Assembly (NCBI RefSeq): GCF_051842935.1
Contig: NZ_JBPXRR010000001.1
Coordinates: 1,116,001 to 1,180,000, forward strand
Length of the DNA: 64,000 bases
Source: Pseudalkalibacillus sp051842935
GTDB taxonomy: Bacteria > Bacillota > Bacilli > Bacillales > Fictibacillaceae
Reading direction: 5' to 3'
Shown here: positions 53,434 through 62,279 of the stretch, piece after piece
How the letters are laid out: each line of letters begins with the position of its first letter
How positions within the stretch are numbered: position 1 is the stretch's first letter
Notes under the pieces: generated by a model
The model's database searches: none
What the model was told of the DNA's origin: nothing
What the model saw: only the letters and a program-made list of their open reading frames with translations
Made by a program: the position numbers and the translations under genes

Positions 53434-53574
53434 TCAGATATGGCCACCGTGCTTTTGGCGTGTATGATTCGCTTTCTTCACTTTTTTGGATCCATCAAGT
53501 GGTTCAGGTTGCCCTGGATTGTCACCTTTCGGAGCATTTTTCCTCTGGTCTTTGTATGTGTTTCTTTCTGTCAT
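53434..53574 (-). CDS. sspP: Small acid-soluble spore protein P
   Basis: 46 residues, close to B. subtilis SspP: N-terminal KNAPKGDNPGQPEPL, then GSKKVKKANHTRQKH. A minor SASP made in the forespore. ATG behind GGAGGGT. Minus strand, before sspO as in B. subtilis, but here an 85-residue ORF lies between them on the other strand. Confidence 0.93.
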   Translation of the reverse strand: MTERNTYKDQRKNAPKGDNPGQPEPLDGSKKVKKANHTRQKHGGHI

Positions 53575-53715
53575 TCGGAACCCTCCATTAAATATCAGAC
53601 CTTAAAATTTAGTATGCAGGAGGGTACGGAAGGATATTCATCACGTTGTTGGAATAAATCGGCTTGTCCTGTTTCATATTAATGAAAGACCATTATGAAA
53701 GGAAGAGGGATTCTC

Positions 53716-53973
53716 ATGCCATATCATAAGGATAAACAACAAGCATTCCAGGCGGCTCAACAAGGTTATGAGCAGGCGATCAAAGCGAATGGCGCAGCAC
53801 TTGAGAGTTCAGCAGATCCTGATTTTGCTACGAAAGAGCAAATGTTCACTCAGGAATTGAATGAAGCATTGCAACAGATCGACAACGCTTTAGAAGTTGC
53901 AAGTGAGCATCAGCGAGTGCAGTTGAAGCAATATCAAGAGGATTTGTACAATCTTAGAAAAGATCTTTATTAA
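53716..53973 (+). CDS. Small helical protein of unknown function
   Basis: 85 residues, almost entirely helix-forming and rich in Gln, Ala and Glu (DKQQAFQAAQQGYEQAI, NEALQQIDNALEVASEHQ). No signal peptide or cysteine. It resembles small Bacillus DUF2524/YtzC-type proteins in size and helical pattern, but I cannot assign it. ATG 53716 follows AAAGGAAGAGGG. An in-frame ATG seven codons upstream is possible. It lies between sspP and sspO on the opposite strand. Confidence 0.65.
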   Translation: MPYHKDKQQAFQAAQQGYEQAIKANGAALESSADPDFATKEQMFTQELNEALQQIDNALEVASEHQRVQLKQYQEDLYNLRKDLY

Positions 53974-53995
53974 TACAAAAGTGTAAATGGTAAAG

Positions 53996-54022
53996 GGGTT
54001 GTCCCGACAGACAACCCTGTTT
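53996..54022. terminator. Terminator between the small helical gene and sspO
   Basis: Stem GGGTTGTC / GACAACCC with loop CCGACA and tail TGTTTT. Confidence 0.75.
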
Positions 54023-54032
54023 TATATGCTCA

Positions 54033-54182
54033 TTATTGATTCTTTTTGCGTTTCTTATTGTTTTGGCGTTCATTAGCAGTCAACGGTTCGTTCGCAAATT
54101 CGTGATCGAACTCCGAAGACTGTTGTACGGCCTGTTTGTCGGAAAAAGATGCGTTCACTTTACCTCTTTTCGGTTTAGCCAA
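54033..54182 (-). CDS. sspO: Small acid-soluble spore protein O
   Basis: 49 residues. SspO hallmarks: MAKPKRGKVN start, EFANEPLTANERQNNKKRKKNQ-like end. Start codon TTG behind GGAGGTG. A minor forespore SASP, divergently placed before the aconitase gene as in B. subtilis. Confidence 0.92.
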   Translation of the reverse strand: MAKPKRGKVNASFSDKQAVQQSSEFDHEFANEPLTANERQNNKKRKKNQ

Positions 54183-54349
54183 TGGATTTCACCTCCACGA
54201 GTATAGTGTGTTTCCAAAGCGTAGCAACATACACACTTCATTATTACTTTTATAGATATCGAAAAATCAATATAGTGTTTCTAATCATAGTTATTCTTTT
54301 TGAAAGATTTTTGCTTCTAAGTCATTTTTAAAAATCACCTTGTGAAAGT

Positions 54350-54500
54350 GATTGGAGAGCAAGGTGCGAGACTCCTGCGGGATTAGCGGGACAGGTGAGA
54401 CCATTCAATGTCGCAAAGCGACGAGTGGGCTCACCGCACGCCCCGCGGAAAGCGAGCATCCTGGAACGGAAATCAACGACTAGAGCAACAAAGTTTGCGA
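54350..54500 (+). repeat. Dispersed-repeat-like GC-rich element
   Basis: The stretch containing GCGAGACTCCTGCGGGATTA, GCGGGACAGGTGAGACC, CACCGCACGCCCCGCGGAAA and GCGAGCATCCTGGAACGGAA resembles a repeat I recall between genes in many Bacillaceae. It is GC-rich in an otherwise AT-rich 500-base gap and carries short inverted segments (CCTGCGGG, CCCCGCGG). No ORF fits. Confidence 0.6.
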
Positions 54501-54545
54501 AAACAGCCTAATCATAAGAAAATCTTATGATTATCCATAAAAATA

Positions 54546-54587
54546 TTGAAATTTACTTATGTTCTGCTCTATACTACACTAGTGTAG
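54546..54587 (+). promoter_or_regulatory. acnA promoter with 14-bp palindrome
   Basis: TTGAAA (54546-54551), 18 bases, TATACT (54570-54575). A perfect palindrome CTACACTAGTGTAG (54574-54587) overlaps the end of the -10 and the likely start site, so a bound protein would block initiation. The regulator is not identified. Confidence 0.6.
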
Positions 54588-54681
54588 AAGGAAGGATAAA
54601 ACAAATAGAAACAGCAACAGTAATCTTTCGACAGCATTCCAGTAATTGATGTATCATGGACAGGAGAAGGAGGTTTTTCGC

Positions 54682-57393
54682 ATGAGCACAAATGATGTTT
54701 ATAATGCTAAAAAGACATTTGATGCAAACGGAAAAACGTATCATTATTATGACTTGAAAGCGCTTGACCAAGCGGGAGTAGGAAACACATCCCGTCTACC
54801 TTATTCCATTAAGGTATTGTTAGAATCAGTTTTACGTCAATACGACGGTAGAGTGATTGGAAAAGAGCACGTTGAAAACTTAGCAAAATGGGGAACGAAA
54901 GACGTCAAGGACATTGATGTTCCTTTCAAACCTTCACGTGTCATCTTGCAGGACTTCACTGGTGTTCCTGCAGTCGTTGACCTTGCATCTCTTCGTAAGG
55001 CGATGGCGGACATGGGTGGTTCACCAGACCAGATCAACCCTGAAATTCCGGTTGACCTCGTTATCGACCACTCCGTACAAGTTGACAAATATGGTACAGA
55101 CGATGCGTTGAAATTCAATATGAAGCGAGAATTCGAACGTAACCTTGAGCGTTACAAATTCTTGCGTTGGGCACAAACGTCATTCGACAACTATCGTGCT
55201 GTGCCACCAGCAACAGGTATCGTCCACCAGGTTAACCTTGAATACTTAGCATCTGTAGTAGGTTCTCATGAAGCAGATGGAGAACACGTAGCATACCCGG
55301 ATTCCCTTGTCGGAACGGACTCTCATACGACAATGATCAACGGAATCGGTGTACTCGGTTGGGGTGTTGGTGGAATTGAAGCGGAAGCAGGCATGCTCGG
55401 CCAGCCATCTTACTTCCCGGTACCAGAAGTCATCGGTGTGAAGTTGACAGGTGAAATGCCTGAAGGAACAACTGCAACAGACCTTGCACTTAAGGTAACG
55501 CAAGTTCTACGTCAAAAGAATGTTGTCGGTAAGTTCGTCGAGTTCTTCGGACCAGGTCTTGCAGACATGACATTAGCTGACCGTGCAACGATTTCCAACA
55601 TGGCACCTGAATACGGTGCGACTTGCGGATTCTTCCCAGTAGACGATGAAACATTGAACTACATGCGTTTGACTGGACGTTCACCAGAACAAGTAGAACT
55701 AGTTGAAAAGTATGCGAAAGCAAACGGCATGTTCTACACGCCAGGAACAGAAGATCCACAATTCACAGATGTTGTAGATGTGAATCTTTCTGAATTGGAA
55801 CCGAACTTGTCTGGACCTAAACGTCCTCAAGACTTGATTCCACTATCTGAAATGAAAGATGCGTTCAACCGTGCGTTGGTTGCTCCAGCAGGAAACAGCG
55901 GATTCGGTCTAGAGAAAGACGAAATCAACAAATCTGTTGAAATCAAGCACCCGAACGGTAAAGTTTCCAACATGAAGACGGGTGACCTTGCGATTGCAGC
56001 GATCACAAGTTGTACGAACACGTCCAACCCAAGTGTTATGCTCGGAGCGGGACTCATCGCGAAAAAAGCGGTTGAAAAAGGATTGGAAGTACCTGAATAC
56101 GTGAAAACAAGTTTGGCACCGGGATCCAAAGTTGTTACTGGTTACCTTGAAGAGTCCGGTCTAATGCCTTACATGGATAAGCTTGGTTTCAACCTTGTCG
56201 GTTATGGCTGTACAACATGTATCGGTAACTCCGGTCCATTGGCAGAAGAGATCGAAGAGGGCATCGCGAAGAGCGATCTAGTCGTTTCATCTGTTCTTTC
56301 CGGTAACCGTAACTTTGAAGGACGTATCCACCCGCTTGTAAAAGCGAACTACCTGGCTTCACCGCCACTTGTCGTCGCTTATGCTTTGGCTGGCTCTGTC
56401 GACTTTGATCTCCAAAAGGATTCATTCGGTAAAGATAAAGACGGAAATGAAGTGTACTTCAAGGATCTATGGCCTACAACTGCTGAAATCAAGGAAGCGA
56501 TGGATCATGCTGTAAAACCTGAACTCTTCAAGAAAGAATACGAGCGTGTATTTGATGACAACCAGGAATGGAACGATCTCGACACGACAGAAGAAGAGCT
56601 ATACAGCTGGGATGATGACTCCACATACATCCAAAACCCTCCATTCTTCCAAGGCTTGTCCAAGGAGCCAGGTAAGATTGAGAAGCTTGACAACATGCGC
56701 GTAGTTGGTAAGTTTGGTGACTCCGTAACAACGGACCACATCTCACCAGCAGGTGCAATTGCGAAAGACAGCCCAGCAGGACAATACTTGATGGATAACG
56801 GCGTGAAGCCATCCGAGTTCAACTCTTACGGATCCCGTCGTGGTAACCATGAAGTCATGATGCGTGGTACTTTTGCAAATATTAGAATTAAGAACCAGAT
56901 CGCTCCCGGAACTGAGGGCGGATGGACGACTTACTGGCCGACTGAAGAAGTAATGTACATCTATGATGCTTGCATGAAGTATCAACAAGATGGTACAGGA
57001 CTTGCAGTACTAGCTGGTAAGGACTACGGAATGGGAAGCTCTCGTGACTGGGCTGCAAAGGGTACAAACCTTCTCGGCATTAAGACAGTCATCGCTGAAA
57101 GCTTCGAGCGTATCCACAGAAGTAACCTTGTCTTGATGGGTGTTCTTCCACTTCAATTCAAGGATGGAGACAGCGCTGAATCACTAGGTTTGACAGGTAA
57201 AGAAACATTCGATGTCGACATCGACGAAAATGTGAAACCTCGTCAAATGTTGAAAGTAACGGCTACGGACGAAGAAGGCAATAAGAAAGAATTCGAAGTT
57301 GTCGCTCGTTTCGATAGTGAAGTTGAAATCGACTACTACCGTCACGGTGGTATCCTTCAAATGGTTCTACGTAATAAACTTCAAAACGCATAA
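54682..57393 (+). CDS. acnA: Aconitate hydratase
   Basis: TCA-cycle enzyme interconverting citrate and isocitrate. In Bacillus it is also an iron-responsive RNA-binding protein (CitB). 903 residues. The 4Fe-4S cysteines are in AITSCTNTSNP and GYGCTTCIGNSG. The C-terminal swivel domain has SGNRNFEGRIHP, GSSRDWAAKG. ATG 54682 follows AAGGAGG. An upstream in-frame ATG lacks an RBS. Single gene with its own promoter and terminator. Its order after sspO is conserved. Confidence 0.96.
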   Translation: MSTNDVYNAKKTFDANGKTYHYYDLKALDQAGVGNTSRLPYSIKVLLESVLRQYDGRVIGKEHVENLAKWGTKDVKDIDVPFKPSRVILQDFTGVPAVVDLASLRKAMADMGGSPDQINPEIPVDLVIDHSVQVDKYGTDDALKFNMKREFERNLERYKFLRWAQTSFDNYRAVPPATGIVHQVNLEYLASVVGSHEADGEHVAYPDSLVGTDSHTTMINGIGVLGWGVGGIEAEAGMLGQPSYFPVPEVIGVKLTGEMPEGTTATDLALKVTQVLRQKNVVGKFVEFFGPGLADMTLADRATISNMAPEYGATCGFFPVDDETLNYMRLTGRSPEQVELVEKYAKANGMFYTPGTEDPQFTDVVDVNLSELEPNLSGPKRPQDLIPLSEMKDAFNRALVAPAGNSGFGLEKDEINKSVEIKHPNGKVSNMKTGDLAIAAITSCTNTSNPSVMLGAGLIAKKAVEKGLEVPEYVKTSLAPGSKVVTGYLEESGLMPYMDKLGFNLVGYGCTTCIGNSGPLAEEIEEGIAKSDLVVSSVLSGNRNFEGRIHPLVKANYLASPPLVVAYALAGSVDFDLQKDSFGKDKDGNEVYFKDLWPTTAEIKEAMDHAVKPELFKKEYERVFDDNQEWNDLDTTEEELYSWDDDSTYIQNPPFFQGLSKEPGKIEKLDNMRVVGKFGDSVTTDHISPAGAIAKDSPAGQYLMDNGVKPSEFNSYGSRRGNHEVMMRGTFANIRIKNQIAPGTEGGWTTYWPTEEVMYIYDACMKYQQDGTGLAVLAGKDYGMGSSRDWAAKGTNLLGIKTVIAESFERIHRSNLVLMGVLPLQFKDGDSAESLGLTGKETFDVDIDENVKPRQMLKVTATDEEGNKKEFEVVARFDSEVEIDYYRHGGILQMVLRNKLQNA

Positions 57394-57405
57394 GTCTTTG
57401 ACTAT

Positions 57406-57438
57406 AGATAGCAGCTCCTTTTTGAGGGGCTGCTATTT
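57406..57438 (+). terminator. Terminator after acnA
   Basis: Stem ATAGCAGCTCC / GGGGCTGCTAT with TTTTTGA loop and TTTCC tail. Confidence 0.8.
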
Positions 57439-57465
57439 CCATACATAAAGGGAGAGAACGAATAG

Positions 57466-58176
57466 GTGAAATACTTCAATTGGATGACCTTTGTCGTCAT
57501 ACTTGTCATCATTCTGTCCGCTTGTTCCTTACCAGAAACGGAAACAGCGGAGAAAGGAATTTATTCTGTAACAAAAGTGATCGATGGAGATACGTTCAAA
57601 GTCGACTATGAAGGGGAGGAAGAAACGATCCGACTCTTGCTGATCGATACACCCGAAACGGTCCATCCGAATAAACCCGTCCAGCCATACGGGAAAGAGG
57701 CGAGCCAATTCATGAAGGAAAAGTTAGCAGGACAAGAAGTGGAGCTAGAGTTAGACGTCTCGGAAAGGGATAAATACGGACGGATTTTGGCTTACGCATA
57801 CGACATGGAAGGAAACATGCTGAATGAACTGCTTTTACAAAAAGGTCTTGCACGTGTCGCTTACATTTTTCCACCAAACACGAAATATGTGGAACGGTTT
57901 CAAACGATCCAGAAGGATGCCCAAAAACGGGAAGTTGGAATTTGGAGTTTAGAGAACTATGTAACCTCTGATGGATTTTCAGACACTGAGAGTGAAACGG
58001 AAGGATCTTCTACAAACGAGAATGCAGCGTGTGATATCAAAGGGAATATCAATTCAGATGGAGAAAAGATCTACCATATGCCGGACGGAGCTTACTATGA
58101 GGTGACGAAAGCTGAAGAGATGTTCTGTTCTGAAAAAGAAGCGGAGAAAGCAGGCTTTAGACCTTCTAGCAGGTAA
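57466..58176 (+). CDS. Thermonuclease-family lipoprotein
   Basis: 236 residues. Lipobox LSAC (cysteine about residue 20). The staphylococcal nuclease-like domain has VIDGDTFKV, RLLLIDTPET (Arg35, Asp40, Glu43 equivalents) and DKYGRILAYAY (Arg87 equivalent), so it is likely active. A C-terminal segment with two cysteines (CDIKGNI, MFCSEKEAEKAGF) resembles a small domain appended to such nucleases. Surface-attached degradation of DNA or RNA is the probable role. GTG start. Confidence 0.9.
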   Translation: MKYFNWMTFVVILVIILSACSLPETETAEKGIYSVTKVIDGDTFKVDYEGEEETIRLLLIDTPETVHPNKPVQPYGKEASQFMKEKLAGQEVELELDVSERDKYGRILAYAYDMEGNMLNELLLQKGLARVAYIFPPNTKYVERFQTIQKDAQKREVGIWSLENYVTSDGFSDTESETEGSSTNENAACDIKGNINSDGEKIYHMPDGAYYEVTKAEEMFCSEKEAEKAGFRPSSR

Positions 58177-58211
58177 TCTTCTAGGCACTCAACATTTTTA
58201 TATAAACTTTC

Positions 58212-58226
58212 TGATAATTGGAATAA
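58212..58226. promoter_or_regulatory. Possible Fur box upstream of fbpB
   Basis: TGATAATTGGAATAA matches the first half of the 7-1-7 Fur consensus TGATAAT-N-ATTATCA perfectly but the second half poorly. It is 57 bases before a Fur-regulated-type gene. Confidence 0.4.
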
Positions 58227-58283
58227 AATAGGCCAAAAGCGGGAAAGAATAAAGATAGTGTCAAGAGTGCGAGGAGGTTACAT

Positions 58284-58412
58284 ATGAGAAAGAGCAAAAA
58301 GCGATCCTTCAAAGATCTGGTACTCGAAAACAAAAGAGAGCTATTGAAAGATCAAGAAGCGATGGAACAGCTTGAAATCCGATTAGAGAACAGACATCTG
58401 AAAAACAGCTGA
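58284..58412 (+). CDS. FbpB-family small basic protein
   Basis: 42 residues: SFKDLVLENKRELLKDQEAM and LEIRLENRH, the pattern of the FbpB (Fur-regulated basic protein) family. In B. subtilis FbpB helps the FsrA small RNA down-regulate iron-rich proteins, including aconitase, under iron limitation. Placed just downstream of acnA, which is suggestive. RBS GAGGAGG. Too small for usual gene finders. Confidence 0.8.
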   Translation: MRKSKKRSFKDLVLENKRELLKDQEAMEQLEIRLENRHLKNS

Positions 58413-58417
58413 AAAGC

Positions 58418-58440
58418 AGGAGTGATCCTGTTTTTTCTTT
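58418..58440 (+). terminator. Terminator after fbpB
   Basis: Stem CAGGA / TCCTG with loop GTGA, followed by TTTTTTC. Confidence 0.75.
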
Positions 58441-58517
58441 TGTACATTTTCTTACAAATTTCTTCTTCAAGTTTCTTTTGAAATGGGGAACGATAAGACG
58501 GAAGGGAGGCTGATGAA

Positions 58518-58658
58518 TTGAGCAATCCTAAACGTCATCCAAAAGACTTCGTTCCGAACCACATCGGGACGCAACAAAAACCGGCTGGTGGGAACAAGGG
58601 GAAGCAGATGAGCAACAAGTCCGATGAACAGCCGGACTATGCTCCTCCAAAAGGATAA
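58518..58658 (+). CDS. sspN: Small acid-soluble spore protein N
   Basis: 46 residues with the SspN pattern: FVPNHIGTQ, NKGKQM, and a Pro/Lys-rich end. TTG start behind GGGAGG. A forespore SASP, downstream of aconitase as in B. subtilis. The usual partner tlp is not visible here. Confidence 0.87.
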   Translation: MSNPKRHPKDFVPNHIGTQQKPAGGNKGKQMSNKSDEQPDYAPPKG

Positions 58659-58666
58659 GATACCGA

Positions 58667-58697
58667 AGTGTGCAGTGAATGGCTGCACACTTTTTTC
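58667..58697 (+). terminator. Terminator after sspN
   Basis: Stem AGTGTGCAG / CTGCACACT with loop TGAATGG and a TTTTTTC tail. Confidence 0.87.
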
Positions 58698-58805
58698 AAT
58701 CAACAAAAAAATCATCATTGAACGGACTAAAAATTGTAGAAACCCTCTATAAACTGCTCTCTGAAACGAATTCTTTTGAAGAACGAAGGGGGAGAAGTGG
58801 AAGAT

Positions 58806-59315
58806 ATGACAGTACAAGCAATGATTCAACCACTTGATGTAACAAATCGGGACAAACAAGATCCTTTTTATAGAAAACTCGAAATCCATATGCAAAGACT
58901 CGGTCATCTCATTCCTTTCAAAGAGCAATTGAATTGGGATTCACCTATAACAACGATCGATCTCGGAGATCTTGAAACGTTGAAAAATTTCAGGAAGAAG
59001 ACGGCCAAGAATGATGGCGTACTTTTGCTTTATGCAAAGCTCACGAAAGGCACGATTTATCAGCACATCATCTTACACCCGAACAACACGGGCATATACC
59101 TGCCATTCCGTTTTGAGGATCCATTCTATATGTCGATCGGGAGTAAGAAAGTATGGATCGGTTCTTCTGTAAGGCTTCTTGAAGAATTAGGTTGGTTGGA
59201 AATGTCGATGTCTGAAGAAGAAGACAAATCGATCGTTTCCTATTGGAATAATCTGAGGAAAGCTTGTGAAGCATCAGTTGAACATACGACTCCGATCATG
59301 CTTCAATCATCGTGA
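58806..59315 (+). CDS. Protein of unknown function
   Basis: 169 residues, no signal peptide or membrane segment. Mixed alpha/beta character: a conserved-looking LIPFKEQLNWDSPITTIDLGD block, a strand-rich centre (GVLLLYAKLTKGTIYQHIILH, NNTGIYLPFRF), and an acidic helical end. I do not recognise the family. ATG 58806 is used. GTG 58797 and ATG 58776 are in frame. It lies between sspN and the tandem AAA ATPase gene, with a terminator after it. Confidence 0.7.
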   Translation: MTVQAMIQPLDVTNRDKQDPFYRKLEIHMQRLGHLIPFKEQLNWDSPITTIDLGDLETLKNFRKKTAKNDGVLLLYAKLTKGTIYQHIILHPNNTGIYLPFRFEDPFYMSIGSKKVWIGSSVRLLEELGWLEMSMSEEEDKSIVSYWNNLRKACEASVEHTTPIMLQSS

Positions 59316-59368
59316 ATAAGGTTTGTCTGTAATCTGGTATTCAAACGGATACTCAAACCGCTTTTATA

Positions 59369-59400
59369 AAGAGCTGCCATACGGAATGGCAGCTTTCTTT
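59369..59400 (+). terminator. Terminator after the unknown gene at 58806
   Basis: Stem AAAGAGCTGCCAT / ATGGCAGCTTTCTTT with a short ACGGA loop. Confidence 0.8.
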
Positions 59401-59479
59401 ATGCAATCGTCAGTGCAGAAAGTAGCCCTGTTCGTATGATATAATGATTCCGATTGGGAAATGCAGGTGGTGAAAGAAA

Positions 59480-61825
59480 ATGAATGCAGAACGAATACAA
59501 ATACAAGATATTCAGAAACAAATCAACGACTTATATAGAAAAAAACAATATCCACCTAATGCGGAGATTGAATTGCTGAAGTATCTTCAATCCGTTGAAA
59601 GCTGGAAACAGACGGAGAACGAAGACGAAGGTACATTGAATCAATTGATGGCGCAATTGAATGCTTTGATCGTTAAGGTAAGGATGGAACGAACGCACAG
59701 TATCGATTCGTCCATGAAACAACGGCTTGATCTGACAATGAAAATTGGAGAACAAGACGTCATCGTACAGGATGTGGCATACAACTACGCCTTGATTGAA
59801 CTGGACGATTGGATTCAATCCATCAACCTGCCGGTCATCCGGGAAACAGACAATGTTCCTGCAAAACGAAAAGCAGCGGATGATGCCATTTACACCTCAG
59901 AGGAAGTACAAAGTAAAAAGCGCCACATCAAACAACTTGTGGAGCAAGGCAGACATTCTTCAAATGTTTTGAATGAACAGTCTAAGATTCAAACGATAGA
60001 AGAACAAGCCGAACAAGTGGACCGTTTATTCGATTTGTTCAGCCGTCTTCATGAAGTTGCGGATGAATACCGTTCTTCCTTATCCGGATCATTCCACCCA
60101 TCTGCTCTTCAATCGGAAATGAAAGAGCTCATAAATGAATTCAAGATGATTCAAGAAAAGTGGCTGGAAGAAGCCGAAAGGGAAAATGATTCGAGTACGG
60201 CACTCATGCAGTTGAACGAAATGATCGGTATGGATGAAGTGAAAGAACGGGTCCACAAGCTGTATCAGTTCTTGCAATTCCAAAAGGTACGGCAGCAAAA
60301 AGGGTATCGAATGAAAGATGAATTGAGCTTGAATATGGTTCTGACAGGACACCCGGGTACAGGGAAGACGACAATCGCACGTCTTCTCGCTAAATTGTAT
60401 CATGATCTTGGGATTCTCCCGAAAAGCGAAGTTACAGAAGTGGACCGCTCACAGCTTGTAGGCGCGTATGTCGGTCAGACCGAAGAGAACACAATGAAAG
60501 TGATACAACGGGCTGTCGGTGGTGTCTTATTCATTGATGAAGCTTATACGTTGAAGCGCGAAGGCGCATCAGGTAATGATTACGGACAGACAGTGATCGA
60601 TACACTCGTGTCCGCCATGACGAATAGTGAATATGCGGGTCAATTCGCCGTCATCCTAGCAGGGTATCCGGAAGAGATGAGACAGTTTCTACAAATGAAT
60701 CCAGGCTTGCAGAGCCGGTTTCCTGAAAGCAATCACATCTATCTTCCACAATATTCGAATGAAGAGCTCTTGCAAATTGCCGAAAAGGTCGCTTTTGAAA
60801 ACGATTATACTTTCACTCCTGATGCTCTGAAGAGAATGGAAGAGAAAATCGACTATGCAAGAGTCGACGAATCATTCGGAAATGCCCGGACTGTAAGGAA
60901 CCTCGTACTGGATGTCATTTTTCAAAAAGGGGCGAACCTTCCTGCAGACCAGGATCTTACCGCTCAGGATTTGACGTTGATCGTAAAAGATGACGTACAA
61001 ATCAACACGTCTACTTATGAAGAAGATCCAGATGAGCATCTCGACCAGCTTGTCGGCTTGGAAAAGATAAAAAGTGAAATGCAATCGCTGAGTTCGTTCA
61101 TTGAAGTTCAACAAATGAGAAGGGACCGTGGTTTGCCATCCGTGCCGATCCAGCTTCATTCCGTATTCGTCGGTAACCCTGGAACGGGAAAGACCACCGT
61201 CGCGTCTATTTATGCGAACCTGTTAAAAAAGAAAGGATTTTTAAAGCGGGGACATCTCATCGTAGCTGGCCGTTCCGATCTAGTAGCCGGCTATACGGGT
61301 CAAACCGCGATCAAAACCCGAAAGAAAGTGAGAGAAGCGCTTGGAGGGGTGTTGTTCATCGATGAAGCGTATTCTCTTTACACAGGTCAAGGTGCAGACT
61401 TCGGAAAAGAAGCAATCAACACGATGGTTGAAGAAATGACGAAGCATAATGAAAATCTTGTCGTCATTTTAGCCGGTTATCCGAAAGAAACCGAGCAGCT
61501 GCTCAACAGTAATCCTGGACTCTCTTCACGGTTCAAGAAGTTTTTCCATTTCGAAGATTATACGGTGGAACAATTGATTGAAATCATGGAAAGGTATTCC
61601 GATCGTTACGGTTATTCGTGGGAGGCGTCCACAAAGGACTACTTGCTGAAACGCCTCCAAGAAATAGACATCGATGGGAATGGTCGTTTTGCGACAGATT
61701 TAATCGATACCGCAATCCAGCTCCAAGCACATCGTATTATGAAAGCGAGCGAGGACTTGGACGAAAATTCACTCAAACAGTTGAAACAGATCGATTTCGA
61801 AAAAGCGATACTAGAAGTGAAATAG
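59480..61825 (+). CDS. Tandem CbxX/CfqX-type AAA+ ATPase (SpoVK relative)
   Basis: 781 residues: a helical N-terminal region of about 220, then two AAA modules. Module 1 has Walker A GHPGTGKTT near residue 292, FIDEAYTL. Module 2 has GNPGTGKTT near 565, FIDEAYSLYTGQG, and NPGLSSRF. Module 2 is very like SpoVK encoded at 23884 (GHLIVAGRSDLVAGYTGQT against GHLIEAERADLVGEYIGHT). Both Walker A and B look intact. The function is unknown. yneP follows 11 bases later. Confidence 0.88.
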   Translation: MNAERIQIQDIQKQINDLYRKKQYPPNAEIELLKYLQSVESWKQTENEDEGTLNQLMAQLNALIVKVRMERTHSIDSSMKQRLDLTMKIGEQDVIVQDVAYNYALIELDDWIQSINLPVIRETDNVPAKRKAADDAIYTSEEVQSKKRHIKQLVEQGRHSSNVLNEQSKIQTIEEQAEQVDRLFDLFSRLHEVADEYRSSLSGSFHPSALQSEMKELINEFKMIQEKWLEEAERENDSSTALMQLNEMIGMDEVKERVHKLYQFLQFQKVRQQKGYRMKDELSLNMVLTGHPGTGKTTIARLLAKLYHDLGILPKSEVTEVDRSQLVGAYVGQTEENTMKVIQRAVGGVLFIDEAYTLKREGASGNDYGQTVIDTLVSAMTNSEYAGQFAVILAGYPEEMRQFLQMNPGLQSRFPESNHIYLPQYSNEELLQIAEKVAFENDYTFTPDALKRMEEKIDYARVDESFGNARTVRNLVLDVIFQKGANLPADQDLTAQDLTLIVKDDVQINTSTYEEDPDEHLDQLVGLEKIKSEMQSLSSFIEVQQMRRDRGLPSVPIQLHSVFVGNPGTGKTTVASIYANLLKKKGFLKRGHLIVAGRSDLVAGYTGQTAIKTRKKVREALGGVLFIDEAYSLYTGQGADFGKEAINTMVEEMTKHNENLVVILAGYPKETEQLLNSNPGLSSRFKKFFHFEDYTVEQLIEIMERYSDRYGYSWEASTKDYLLKRLQEIDIDGNGRFATDLIDTAIQLQAHRIMKASEDLDENSLKQLKQIDFEKAILEVK

Positions 61826-61836
61826 GGGATGATATC

Positions 61837-62271
61837 GTGCATGTAACACATACTGAAATAGAAGTCCGATATGCGGAAACGGATCAAATGGGAGTTGTCC
61901 ATCATGCCAATTACCTTGTCTGGTTCGAGCTAGGTCGGACACGCTTCATCAAAGAACTCGGTTTCAGTTATCCGAAAATGGAAGAGGATGGTGTACTTGC
62001 ACCTGTTACGGATATCAATATTTCTTACAAGAAACCGTTCCGTTATGGTGATACGGCTACGATCAAAACGTGGCTGGATGATTATACGGGTCTCCGTGCC
62101 ATTTACGGCTACGAAATTTATAATGAACAAGATGAACTGTGCATAACAGGCACATCTTCACATGTACTTGTAGATAAGGAAACATTCAAACCATTGATCA
62201 TGAAAAAGGTCCTTCCAGATTGGCATAAGGCATATAAGGAAGCAATGAAGCCTTTACAACAAGAAAGGTAA
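61837..62271 (+). CDS. yneP: YneP/YbgC-like acyl-CoA thioesterase
   Basis: 144-residue hotdog-fold thioesterase. The active-site loop YAETDQMGVVHHANYLVWF contains the catalytic Asp. The 4-hydroxybenzoyl-CoA thioesterase family signature continues with FELGRTRF. The GTG at 61837 behind GGGGATGAT is chosen. A longer in-frame reading from 61618 would be inside the AAA gene in another frame. It is followed by yneQ and yneR. Confidence 0.9.
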   Translation: MHVTHTEIEVRYAETDQMGVVHHANYLVWFELGRTRFIKELGFSYPKMEEDGVLAPVTDINISYKKPFRYGDTATIKTWLDDYTGLRAIYGYEIYNEQDELCITGTSSHVLVDKETFKPLIMKKVLPDWHKAYKEAMKPLQQER

Positions 62272-62279
62272 CGAACGGA

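Noticed and set aside
53440..53682. Plus-strand ORF opposite sspP
   Set aside because: It is the antisense of the clear SspP gene and has no family support.
61618..61836. Extended N-terminus of yneP
   Set aside because: These codons lie inside the AAA ATPase gene in another frame. The hotdog domain begins right after the GTG at 61837.
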